NCBI GenBank assembly: GCA_030544235.1
Contig: CM060481.1
Location: 19,648,892 to 19,712,891 of the forward strand
Length of the DNA stretch: 64,000 nt
DNA from: Lepturacanthus savala
Lineage: Eukaryota > Chordata > Actinopteri > Scombriformes > Trichiuridae
Direction: 5' to 3'
The notes under the pieces are model-generated. The model was not told the DNA's origin. It was given only the letters and a program-made list of their open reading frames with translations, and ran no database searches. Shown in pieces: positions 23,401-36,500 of the stretch (positions are counted from its first letter, which is position 1; each line of letters begins with the position of its first letter). A program made the translations under genes and the position numbers.

Positions 23401-26400
23401 TCAAATATAAAAGTACTCCTTATGCAGACTGTATTATATTATTATAGTATATTATACTACTTGTTTTAATTGTTAAATAGTTGTAAGAGCATTTTAAAGG
23501 TTTATCAATGTGGAACCAGTTTGAGATACTTTGGGTAGATTAATAGAAATAAAACAAGTGATAATAATATAGAGATAATATAATATTCAAGTAATAATAA
23601 AAGCTGCATATTTAAAGTAACTAAAGGTGTCAGATAAATGTAGTGGAGTAGAAAGTACAATACTTCTCCCAGGAGTGTAGTGGAGTGGAAATATATAGTA
23701 GCATCACATGGAAATACTCAATAAAGTACACTACCGTTCAAAAGTTTGGGGTCACCCAGACAATTTTGTGTTTTCCATGAAAGGTCATACTTTTATTTAC
23801 CACCATGAGTTATGAACAGAATAGAATATATAGTCAAGACATTGACAAGGTTAGTAATAATGATTTGTATTTGAATGAACAATGTTTTCCTTCTAATTTT
23901 GCTTTACATCAAAGGAAGGTCAGTTTTATGGCTTCTCTAACCAGCTAAACTCTTTTCAGCTGTGCTAACATGAGCGTTTTCTAATCATCCATTAGCCTTC
24001 TGACGCAATGAGTAAACACATTGTACCATTAGAGCACTGGAATGATAGTTGCTGGAAATGGGCCTCTATACACCTATGTAGATATCGCACCAAAAACCAG
24101 ACATTTGCAGCTAGAATGGTCATTTTCCACATTAGCAATGTATACGGTTATCTTCATTGAAAAAAACAGTGCTTTTCTTTCATAAATAAGGAAATTTCTA
24201 AGTGACCCCAAACTTTTGAACAGTAGTGTATAAGTGCCTCAAAACTGTACTCAAGTACAGTACTTGAGTGAATATACTAAACAAATAAAGCATTTTTGTT
24301 CATTCATGAAACAGTCACTGTTGAAAGTGATTATAGAGATTGACACTTGTGCGCGCGCGCGCACACACACACACACACGCACACACACATATACAGAAAA
24401 CAAGTGAGTGTCCCTTTAATTTGAACCCAGCCCTGTGGGGATTCAGCCTGTGGAATGCGTCGTTTGTATGCCAGAGATTGTTCCCAGAGGAGAGGAGGAC
24501 ACAAAACAGGACAAAACCAAGAATGTGGGAGACTTGTTGCTGCTGATTTCAATGCTGGACTGACTCATTTAGTTTACGGACAAACTACTTCACTTTCTGG
24601 ATGCAAGTGATTCGGCTCCGAGCGGGGTTTGGCGCTACGGTAAGAAGCAGCAGCTGCTGCAGCGATGGTCTGTACTCTGAGCGGGATCAGGTGGATAAAC
24701 TCACTGGACTTTTCAGGCATCCTGGCCGTGAGCTAGCCAGCTAAATGCTAATTATAATCACTTAGAGTTTCCTATTAAAGGATGTTATTATGTCGGGTTC
24801 AAGTCGTCGTGTTAACCAGGAAGATTTCCGTTCTAAAGTTCCCTCTGTGTGCACTTTATAGGTCAAATTTAAATCGCAATTAGCCTTAACGTAACTATGG
24901 CTAGCTAACTAGCCACTTACGGCTAGCGCGTTAGCCGGTGTTTCGGTTTAACGAGTGACCGTGTTAAATGGCGTCTTTCAGCTCGAGTTAAGAAAAACAT
25001 AAGTGAATACACGTGACTGCTTCTTGTGGTTGGCGATAAAATTTTAAGCAAAATAGTTAATTTAAAACGGACTAGACGAGACCAACCGGTGTTGTACATT
25101 CAACTGTAGCATAACATACATGTTCTGCTAGCGTTTTCAACAACTGTCGTCACCACGACAACCACGGACACGTTCGGCTGAAAGTCACCAGTTAGCACGG
25201 TCGCTTTTTAAACCGAAACACCTGCCGAGAACCGCTTCTATTGAAAAACAGCTCCTTTAATTATCTTAAAGTGCGTTTCACACAAGAACAGACAGCCACG
25301 TTGACTTTGTTCGTCTCGGTATCGTCGTATTTGTCAGTTTAACTTGTTAACGTTATTGTCTGCATGAAGCTCAACAGGTGTTACGTGTAAGGTGTTATTT
25401 AACGCGATTGAGCTGTTAAAATATATAAATACGGTTCAGCAGGGCTCACATGTGCCGTTCAGGGGATTAAAACGTTTATAGAAGCAGCGATATTCTCATC
25501 TACAGCTTGGATAGTGCTATTAAATCTTGGCTAGTCTCCATCAGCCAGTGTGCAGCAGTCTCATGAATTCCCCCTTGTGCCCCCCCCACCCTCACATAAT
25601 AACTGGCTCAAACAGCAAACTAAATCATGGTATTATAAACCTGCATGATCCTCCATGTGTTAAACGTTTTATTCGGTGTCAAATTCTCGTCATTCCTCAG
25701 CCTAGCAGGTGATTCCCTCCCTCTGCGGGCATCAGTTCTGAGGGGTGACGGGCCTGATCCTGCAGTCTCTGACTGGGTCACATGGTGCTAATTGTGCTTG
25801 GCAGGTCTGCCAGAGCAGAACAGCCCACTCCACTGACTCCGGGTCTCACCCATCTCCCTCTGTTAGCACAACACTTCTCCATGCATCACTGCTCTGCCTT
25901 CCAGCATGCCTGACTCTCTGGATGTCTGCATTTTCTTTTTAAACAACACTGAGGATCTAACTGTCTCAACTGAGTACATCTCAGTTGAATTTCACCATTT
26001 GAGGTTGTTTTAATCATTTACTTTCCCTTTGTGTCTGTTTGCCTAGGTGCCCATAAAGCTTAGCAATGCGTTGAATGAGTAAAATAGCTACTCTTATGTG
26101 ACTTTACCACTTGAGAATTAAGTTTAGCAAGCTTCCCACAAGGTTTCTGGAGATAGAAATGTGACTGACAGAGATGTTTCGTTTCACTGAGTCAAAGAAC
26201 TAGACTTCATTAGATGATGTCATGGGTTGGCTGGATGCTTTGCCCCCCAGTGTTGATGTTTTTTGTCCCATATTGTCTTAACAGTGACCTCTTATGTGCA
26301 AGCAGACACAGGAAGCAGGTGATGCCAGGTTTTGGCTGTTATGTGTGAAAGTAGCACATTCTTAACAGCTGTTGCGTCTCTCTAAGTTACTTTCACTGCA

Positions 26401-27541
26401 ACTGGTGGTATTACACTAGGGGGGGGATTTTACCTTTTAAAATGTGAACGTCAACCACTAAATTTCATATTATACCAGCATGTGGTTGGTACTGATTTCC
26501 AACAGCTGCAATGTATACATGTGCCCATACTTGAGCTTATATGGTTATTTTGGAGGATGATTTAGAAAGAAAGTAGAAGGAAAAGAAGAGCTTGATGAAA
26601 ATGATTATTTGCTTTTGTATGTTTATTTCATTAAAAGGTTGTATAGCTTATCTACAGATGTTGGGAGTATCACTGTACTTTTTGTTCCATCATTTATGGA
26701 CAAAAATGCACAGCTGACCAAATCTGTGATGGACTCCTACCTCATAAATTTTAATATTCTTAGATTACCAAATGAAAACCAGTCGCGGCCTGTCTGGATG
26801 GTATGAAATCAATCTGCAAACCCCTTTAGGGAATGTTCAGCCATTGATATAAAGTATATACAATCTCTATTTACTGTATTAAATTGTGCTAAACCACCAG
26901 TCATACAGAAATTGAAATTCCACACACTGTCTTGAATCTGATAGTGTTTGCCGCTCCTGAAGTGCACTGTTGCATGAGGTAACTTTTCCCTCGAAGAACC
27001 CACCCTTCACTATCTGGAGCTCTGCTGATTATAGTTGTTCCCGTAGGGGAAACGCATTCTCTGTACAGCACATGTAAAATCCTAGGTTTTTTTTGGTTTT
27101 TGTTTTTGATTTGACATTTTTGTTTGACTCATTTCTGTTGTTGTGTGAGTTGGTTTCTTTCAGGGACTTTTGATACTTTTTTTTTTTTTTTTTTTGTGCC
27201 CATCTATCTACTTGGGTTTGCATTTTCGGTTCATTGCATGACTCACTGAACTGTGTGCAAGTGCGCTAAGGTAGTTGCCAGTCAGCAGATGCTGGGTGTG
27301 GTCTGTGGCGGTGGTTTCTGACGGGGGTCTGAGTGTCCCTTGGATCAGCTGCAAACCCACAGAGCTGTTGACTCAACCCGAGTGGCTGAAACTTATCACA
27401 ATTGCTCACAAGTGCCAGAGATGGTTGAAACTCACCCGCTAGGTCCACCTGACTATATGGAACACTCTGTACTGGCTCCGCATGTGTGTACGCTGATCTG
27501 CTGGTTCAGGCTTATTTTCAGATGTTGTAGTTTCACTGTTG

Positions 27542-27588
<47 letters not shown>

Positions 27589-30500
27589 CGCTATCACCAA
27601 ACGTAGAGGTGGTCTCTGGTCTGTAGCTGAAGTCAGTGTTGATAAGAGCTGTGATATCAAAACAGCAAACACTGTGTTCCTGCTTATCTTCCAATAATCT
27701 TTAACTTTAACCTAAGCAAGAATTTTATTTTTGATTATGGTTTGCGTCTTATGACTTCTCCGCATTCCTAAAAAGAAATTGCTTACTTTTGGGTTCTTCG
27801 GCGATGACTTAAAATAACAGTGATTCCATCTAGATCTGCTTACCAAACAAGGTCCTCTTATCTTTTCCTGTTCTTAACAATGCTTTTGCCAGCCTCGCCC
27901 AGTCAGTGTGTTTTGGCTTTGTTGGAAACCTTCTACTATCCTGGTAGATGTAGACATCCAGGGCTTGTTCTGCTTTTTGTTTTTTTGTCTGGAAGAGCCA
28001 GGCTGGCAGAGAGATCGGAATTTTGCATATTAGTTGGAGAGAGGTGGAAAATTATCTCTGGGCCTTGCTGCTCAACTGCTGATGATTTTGTTGGTTTTCT
28101 GACTTCACTGTCTGCATGTATCCACCTGTAAATGTAAAAAACAAACAAAACAGTAGTTTCTCTGGTTAAAACTAAAGAGGAATTTCTGATACAAAGCAAT
28201 TTAAAGTGTTCATATTAGATGTTTCGTGCTTCTTTTTTTGCAAGCTAAGCACTCCTTATGCCTACATAGAGGTTTATAGGGCTTACATAAAATGTAGCAG
28301 TTTATTACTACTAGACCCAAGTCAAAGAACGACACCGCACTGCTGCCGAAGATTATTCAGAAGCCAGGTTCTGTTTTCTTTTCCTTCAGTTCAGCCAAAA
28401 AATGTTCATTTATTACCAGCGAGAGGGAGGCAGAGGGGGGTCTGTTTCATATTTTGAATGAAGTAAAATAATAGAGGAAATTGGTTAGGCCTGGATCTAA
28501 AGATAAATGGAGAGATTACAGTAATACTCACTTACTAGACTATGCATTTATCCTTTTTTAAGGCCTCCTCACTTCCCCACACACGCAAACATGATTATCT
28601 CACTGCTTCATGCTTTTACTGTTGATGGAGTGTTGTTATCATTGTTTCCATTGTAGTAAACAGAAGAGAAATAAGCAATAGAAGGCTTTAGGGTAGGCCG
28701 TGCAGCAGGTAGTGGAAGTTGCTAGTATGGGTCATGTTTACATTGTGTTGTTCACAGGAGCGCCACCTTTGTCATCAAGCCATGTAACCAGATTCAAACA
28801 AACAACAATCCCCGCTCTGCTCCGTGCCTGCACTAGTGGAACATGGTAAATGTGAGAAGATCCGTGCTGCTGGGGAAACAAGGGTTTTCAAACTAATATA
28901 TTCATCCCATGAATATTAGTTCCCTTCTGGTAAAACTTGATGTAGTTTGTAAAAGAAGTAACTACAGAGTTCCTGCGGGGTCTTAGAAAGTCTTAAAAGC
29001 ATTTAATTTATGAATTTGTTAATAATACCTTAAAAACCCTGGAAAAAAATGTTTTGAATTTTGATATAAAATTTATGCTGTATGTAATTTCATTGTGAGG
29101 TTTTAGTGCTAAAATAGTTTAAATGAACTTAGAAAAATATTCACTGAAAATCAATAGATATACTTTTTATCGTTCTGTTTGCGGTAGTTCATCATATCAA
29201 CAATGACAAATTCTTTGCCAGTAGGTCTGTAAAATGGGTAATAAGTTGTATATGAATGGTCTTAATTTACTTAAAGAATTGAATTTTCTTTGCGAAGTCT
29301 GTAGGAACCCTGAACTAGTGAAAAAATAATGAAAATATTCCTTGTTTTTCATAAACATTCTACTTTTGTGTGTGACTGTAAGGAAACACGATGCACAAAC
29401 GATACACTGAACTTTTTTTTCTCTAATATTCTCCACCATTGAGTGACTGAAATCATTCAGTCTGTTTAACTCATCAACTCTGTTTCCACTGACCAGCCTC
29501 TTTGTGAAGAGCTGCTCCGGTTTTACTGTTTATTTGTACATTTTTGCACTTCATCCATACATGTTTTGCATTGCATCCATGTGCTTCCTGTCCACATCAG
29601 CTTGGTTTTACTTTGCATAGTGATGGCTTTATTTGGTTGGCTGGCCTAGTGACACTTAACACATCCAGTATGTATGCAGCCAGGCAGCAAGACTGAATTG
29701 TTTTGTTTCACCAGTTTTGTCTTTCTGGTAGTTTTAAGAAGAACATGGAGCGGTGTGTTTTTCCAATCTAGGCTAATCAGCAAAGATGCAACCATTATTT
29801 ACCCGATGTAATCCTGACAGCAGTAGCTTTTCCATACAAGAAGAAAAGTGGACCAGAAATCTATTACTGAGGAAAAAAGGAAGGAGACCATGTGAGTCTG
29901 AGTCATGTAGGTGTAAACAGGAGCCGCCTAAACACTGCAGCAGCAGTCTCACAGAGCGGGAAGTGATTCTGTACAATTTCTGATGACAAATCTCATCTGA
30001 AAATAAACAATTGAAATCCACAGACATCTGGGGAAAAAAGCCCCCAGGCTTTCTTTCATGTAACTTTGCTTGAATTGACACCTCCACTTTAAACCATGTC
30101 TTCATGGAGCTGCTGTGTTGCTTTTGAAATTTCTAACTTGGTTTTCAGTTTCGTTGCTCCTGGTGCTTCTGTACACTGCATACTCTGTATACAGTGTGCA
30201 ACTGGTCCAGCAAGACAAATGCGATACTGGCTCTCTGTTTTTGACCTGCTGTTTTTTTGTTTTTGTTTTTCCCCAGATTGTGCTGTGAACGTTCACAAGA
30301 GCTGCAAGTCTCTGCTGGGTGAGTGCACGGCCAGCAAGAATAAGGTAAGAACCACACTGGTACATAGAAAAACAAGGGCCGTGGTTGAGTAGCATTTATA
30401 TACATGGTTTATATGCACTTGTGCATGCTCAGAGTTTGTATCAGTAGAACAGATGCTTATATATTAGAGTAAAGAAAACATGACCACAAGATCACAAACC

Positions 30501-33500
30501 ATTGTCAGTATTGTTGTGACACTTGAAACCGATTTCTGCTTCTTCATAACAGTGTATTCGCAGTCCCAATAGAGATGTTGCCAAATTACATTTCATTATA
30601 ACATTGCACTAAATGTACAGTATGTTTGGCATCAGCAGGCTTTGAGGTACCTCTATTATATACTCAAATAAATTGGGTTTAGTTGCATTCATTTTGTCAT
30701 TGAGAGTGACAATTGTGGCTGGAGCAGATTTACTAAGGCCCCAGCTACTCCAGTCTAATTTTTTTTTAACCAGATATTTTCTTCCTGCAGTTAAAAATAA
30801 AAAAAAACTCAACACGCCAATCTGATCAACAGATATTTCAGACAACTCAACATGAATACGATCTGCCTAAAAGCCTGCAATATCATGCTAGGCCAATAGT
30901 GGCCGATAAGCAAAATTTCAAATACCTGCGTTAAAGAAATGTTTTGAATGTGCGTAGTGCAACGTGGTAGTGATTCAAAAACACAGGCAGATCTACTTCA
31001 TGCAGTAATCTTAAATTCAGCTGTAAATATCAAGAGCCCTGCCATCGTTGTTGTAGTTGTTTTGCTCTAGTGCCAACATTTTGTCTTAATTTTTGGCAAA
31101 CAATGTCCTGCGATGAGCTGCCATGTTCTTGTTTTCTCCACGTAGCCCGTGCTGTATGCTCTGGAGTTACATTATGTAGTAGAAGCATAAATCCACTTTT
31201 GTAAGTGAGCTTTATGCTCTTATTTAGACAAATGAAGATTACATCCTTCTGTACACTTGTATAAATCTGCCTGAGATGGACTTTGCACTGCTTTTTTTGA
31301 ACACAGTTATTGACCATGTATGTACACTGGTCCTGTAAAGAAAGTACAGTAACAGCATGCACATTTTTAGACGTTTTGTAATCCGTTACTCAACTGATAA
31401 GAGTTCAAGAGAGTGGCCTTGAAATGCGGTCTTCATTTTCTTCACACAGAGAGATTCTTTACAGAGGAGCAGCACATCTGGATCTCTTAACCTTGGTAAG
31501 CAGAAAATCCATGATTCACATTACTGAGTCCTGCAGTAGCAATTGATGTTCATTATTATCATGGTTTAGTCCCCCCGGTGTCAAATTAAAGAGAACTTGT
31601 TGAATCTCTGGTGGTTTTCAGAGGATCAAAAATATGACATAGGAGCATTGAATGGTCCTTTTTCTTCTCTCTCTTCTGTTTAAAACCTTTCCCTTACTGT
31701 ATGCATGTGTCTTGGAGACACATGGACAGGACACAACAAAGACTGTCCTCTAATGTGCAAAGATGGCAGCTTTTAAGAACACGCAGGTGATTTATTTCTG
31801 GTCTAATTCTAGTCCATACCCAGGATACAGTCGATTTAGTAATATCTTCAGTAGATGAATTTGTATATCATTGCAAAGAGAAAAACAAAAAATATAGAAT
31901 AATATTTATTCAACCGATTAGCCTCAGAATAAATGAGCAGGGTACTTATTACTATATTATTCATTGTCATGAAGTAGGAAATCATAACATCCACAAGTGT
32001 TGCATGTGATTAATCCCACAGGACACATGAGTGGCAGCAGCATCTTAAATTAATCTCCTGTAGTAGTTGTTATTCTCCTGAGAACAGCCCAGCAACCACA
32101 CCAGCCAGCTCTGGGATTGTTAAATGTTCCTTCTCTTCCTCACCCTCTTCCTCTGCCTCCTCTGCCGACATATTGGGGTGCAAGTTTTAATGCATCGAGA
32201 CTTCATCACCCACCAATTATTCCAGTTCCTGCCTATGCTGGCAGTCAAACAAATATCTTTCGCCCCCATAATCTTTATCTCCCTAGTTGTTTATCTTCTC
32301 CTTTCTCTTTGTTTCTCCTTGTGTTCTTCTCTCATCCATTCTTCTCATTTCCTCCGTTCACCTGTCTCTCGTCTGTCTTCTCCAGCGCTAAAAGACCGGG
32401 ACAGAGAGCGGGAGCACTCGGGCACGGCCTCATCACAGTCCCTGGATGGCCATCCAGGTTCGCCCAGTGCCCCAGGCATGACCATTAGTCCGCGGGGACC
32501 AAGCACTCAGCCCACTGCCGCACAGACCACCAACCTCACCGCAGCCTCTGCCTACAGCCTTGGCCACAACCTCCATCACCACAATAGCTCAGGGTCAGTA
32601 TCTCTGCCATGCATTGCCAACTTTAGCGAAGAGCTTCCTTTGTGCAAAAAGGTTGTCTTTTTCTTCCTAGTTTGTTTCTCTTTTAGAAAGACAAGTAGTA
32701 AGAGGATTTTATTTTGCTTGAACTTGAAGTTCGAAATACAGCACAATAGCTAGTAATCTTTTTCTTATATCTATAATGATGTTTGCAGGATCTGCTGTAT
32801 GTAAATACTGAATATTATTAGATCATTTTCTTTGCGACTGAAATATATTTTGGTCTATAACGCTGTTAGATGTGTATTTATAGTTGACATATCAAGGCAA
32901 GCTGCCTTCATTAATATAACGGCCTTTTGAAACGGAGTCTAGACGGTTCTCAGTGTGGAATACTGTTTCGTTAGTGTGTAGGGAAAAGGAGTGAGACAGA
33001 TGTAAATAAGTTATTGACAAGAACACAAGAGAGTTAATGAGGTAAAGCTGAGGAAAGGAGAGAAAATAAAGCTGCCTGTTTTTTTTTTTTTGTAGGTGTG
33101 TCTCATTTTATTCATTTCTTAGTGTGTATTTAGGCTGCCTCCAGCTAGATAGAGTTGTATAGTTTCAGCATGTACACCACCTAGGACCTGTGGTTGTCAT
33201 CCCTCAGATCCCTCCCCGGGGAGATGGATGAGACCGATGCTCTCCGCTCCAAACGCTGCAACGAAGATGCCATTTCCCTCGCTCCCTCCACCACTGAGTC
33301 CATCGTTGTGGAAGGTAGGTTGATTGATGAAAATTGTGCGCTCAAAAGGAATTGGTTATTATGGGGTGGGAATCACAGGCGAACTCACAATTACTTACTG
33401 CCACAATATTCTTCCTACGATTAGTATGCCTCACAAATATATATCACAAAGTAGTTATCATATGTACAATGTTTTTTTTAACTATACATTAGTTTGATAG

Positions 33501-36500
33501 AAAAGTAAACACAACACCGGCAACTAACTACGTGATATTCAGCGGTTTATAAGAAGAGCCTGTGACCTTAGCTACAACACAGTTACCACACACACACACT
33601 ATTACAGAGCTTTGCTTCCAATGACAAAGCTCCAGCAGACTCTCTGTGTTTCCAGAGCGAACAAGGATGATCTGACACAAGCTGCTCATGGCTGATTCTT
33701 TTGCTTGCATTCTTTCTTTTTGCCACCAACAATTGCAGCTCATCTGTTAGCACCAGTCTGTTTAGCGCCTCCATAAGGATGTGGAGGGTAGTGGTGCCCT
33801 GGTTGTTTAAAAATGTTTAAAAAATGATGTATAAATGGCATATTGAAAGTGGAAATACTGCCATGTTACGATATTGTACCCCCCCCTCCTCTTTTAGTTA
33901 TAGTGGTAACCTTTTCTTACCTTTTCTCAGCTTGTTCCCTACTGTTAAACTCTGTTTGTTTTTTAGGGAGTCTTAATTTCCAGTGTTTTGTGGTGTCAGG
34001 GGTGACCTCCCGCACTCTCATTAAACTGGTCTGTGTGGGAGAGAGACAGGCTAACTGGACACCAGTTTGCAACATAAAACACCATTTTATTTTCTAGCTG
34101 CCATGTTCATTCTGTTATCAGAAAAACCCTTACTATGAAAATGCTACTGTACCAGTAGGACTCGCAAGAACAGGATGGCCATATATGGTTTGTTTCGTGT
34201 TGTTCCGCACACACTTGGTGTGGTTCTTTTGGGTTGGTGTGAACAATTAGAAAGATTGCTATTTTTTTAAATAGCCCTTCTTCCGGGTAAGATTTAAAAG
34301 ATATTAAATCAGATTTCTCATATTTCAAGTTTTGTTTCAACAAAGAAAACATTTACGCTTTCTGTTGTGTCAAGGGTTAGATTACAAGTTCGTGTCTGCA
34401 TATATTGTTTTTAACTCTGCCAAAACTCAAGAAGACAGATGAGACATTAAGTCAGCAGCAAACTATTCTTAAACTAATATTTGGTTCCATTTTGGCTGCT
34501 TGTCAATAAGTTATTGGAGGACTCTTGGTGAAGTAATCTCTTGAAGGTCCTTTTATTTATGAAGGATATAAAATATAGAGGATTCTTCTATTAACGTTTC
34601 TCAAGACTTCATTTTATCAGTCAGGATGTCATCAGTCCTTTTGAGAATATTTGGAAAGTGAGAGACAGACCACAGGCTGCATGATACAGGGTCCATCTCA
34701 CAATTGAGAAACTGCTTTGTAATGATTAGCTGACCTTGAGTAAGACTTTGAATTCTTAACATACAGCATTCTTCCAGGGTGCTGTTTTGCTGACCTTGAC
34801 TTCTGATCCTTCTGTGAAAACTCAGACCTAAACTTTGGTGTCCAACGTGTTTTCCCTTATATGTACAGTCATCTGATATTTTTGGGTTAAAATACTGTAC
34901 CGTCACTTAGTTTTTGATCTGTTGGCTTATTTTCTCAGATGCAGCAGTGCGGGCTGACCTGGAGTCTGATGCCCAGGACCTGGAGGCGGAGTCTTGGAGT
35001 TTGGCAGTTGACCAGCAGTATGTTAAGAAACACTCTAAAGAAACAGTGAAGAGACAGGATGTGATATATGGTAAGTGTGATTTATAGGGTTGTAAACCTG
35101 TTCCATGAATGATTTATCATTTGCTGTTTTGGTGTCACAACAGCAGGGGGACATGTAAAAATAACGTTTATGCTGCCCCCTGACTGAATAGTTTTGTATG
35201 GAGAGTGATAGTTTGAAACATGTAGTTTTCATGGCTGAACATGCAGCTTTTTTTTGTTTTGTAACAGAGCTGATGCAGACGGAGATGCACCATGTGCGGA
35301 CACTGAAGATAATGCTACGAGTTTATGTCCGAGAGCTGAAGGAGAACCTCCAGATGGACTCTAGCAGGCTGGACTGTATGTTCCCCCGCTTGGAAAGCCT
35401 CCTGGAGCTTCACACACATTTCCTGTCTCGTCTCAAAGAACGACGGCGAGAAAACCTTGTTTCGCCCAACGAAAGGAATTACACCATCAACACAGTGGCA
35501 GACATACTGATTGCACAGGTAGACGCATGCATGTGAATTCCCAGCATCTGTTTCTTCAAATGCATCATATAAAAGAATTATACAACCAAAAGATACACAA
35601 ATTTAAATATAAACCACATAATACATGTGCCACATGAGCCAGGATGCATGCAGATTTATTTTCTGCAGGTGCTACAGAACAATCAAAGATGGCTGTTTTC
35701 TTTGTTCTCCAGTTCTCAGGTGAAATAGGAGAGAGGATGAAGGACAGCTATGGAGATTTCTGCAGTCACCACATCGAGGCTGTCAGCTACTACAAAGAAC
35801 AGCTGCATAACAACAAAAGGTTCCAAATCCTTATACGGGTATGACGCTTCCTCCTTATTGTCCAGATCAGATTTATTCCACAGTATCTACAATACAGATC
35901 CATTTGCAGTCTGATGAATGAAATTAATTTATGCTTCCTTGTTGGTTTTTGTTTTGTTTTTTTCCTCAGAAAATCAACAACCTGCCCATTGTGCGGAGGT
36001 TAGGAGTGACTGAGTGCATTCTGTTGGTGACCCAGCGCATTACCAAGTATCCAGTACTAGTGGAGCGCCTCCTGCACAACACTGAAGGTCTGGTGCATTT
36101 TCTGCTAAATAAATTACCATCAATGTCTAAGAGTGTACACCCGTATAATGAGTGAAGTATAAGTTATCTTGTTGTTCACTGTATTTTTTTTTTCTGTCTG
36201 TAGCTGGTACAGAAGAACATGAGGAGCTGACTCGGGCCCTGGGTCTCATTAAAGACACACTTGTTCAGGTGGATGCGCTTGTTAACCTCCACGACAAGAT
36301 ATCTCGTCTTCGAGACATACACAATAAGATGGAGCCAAAGGCATCGGGGAAAATCAAAGATGGCCGAGTGTTTCGCAGGGAGGACCTGGCACAGGGCAGG
36401 AGGCGGCTGCTCCACGAGGGCACAGTCAACTGGAAAGCTGCATCTGGCAGGCTCAAAGGTAAGAGTACAGGACGTATTACGGGTGTATAAGAGGAAATAA

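Larger units (their letters stand above)
21353..30276 (+). other. arhgef18: Intron 10 of arhgef18 (8.9 kb), splits the C1 domain
   Basis: It holds a dispersed teleost repeat (about 23268-24283) with a MITE inside it, a CG/CA alternating tract (24349-24391), a CpG-rich segment (24560-25450), a 44-bp CA repeat (27545-27588), and a possible alternative first coding exon at 29786-29891. The rest is AT-rich and shows nothing coding. Confidence 0.75.

Noticed and set aside
24791..24865. ATG frame (MSGSSRRVNQEDF) within the CpG-rich segment
   Set aside because: Stops after 23 codons and has no donor that would join it to exon 11 in frame.
27400..27700. Long frames over the CA repeat
   Set aside because: Dinucleotide repeats give artificial open frames (THTHTH or VCVCVC).
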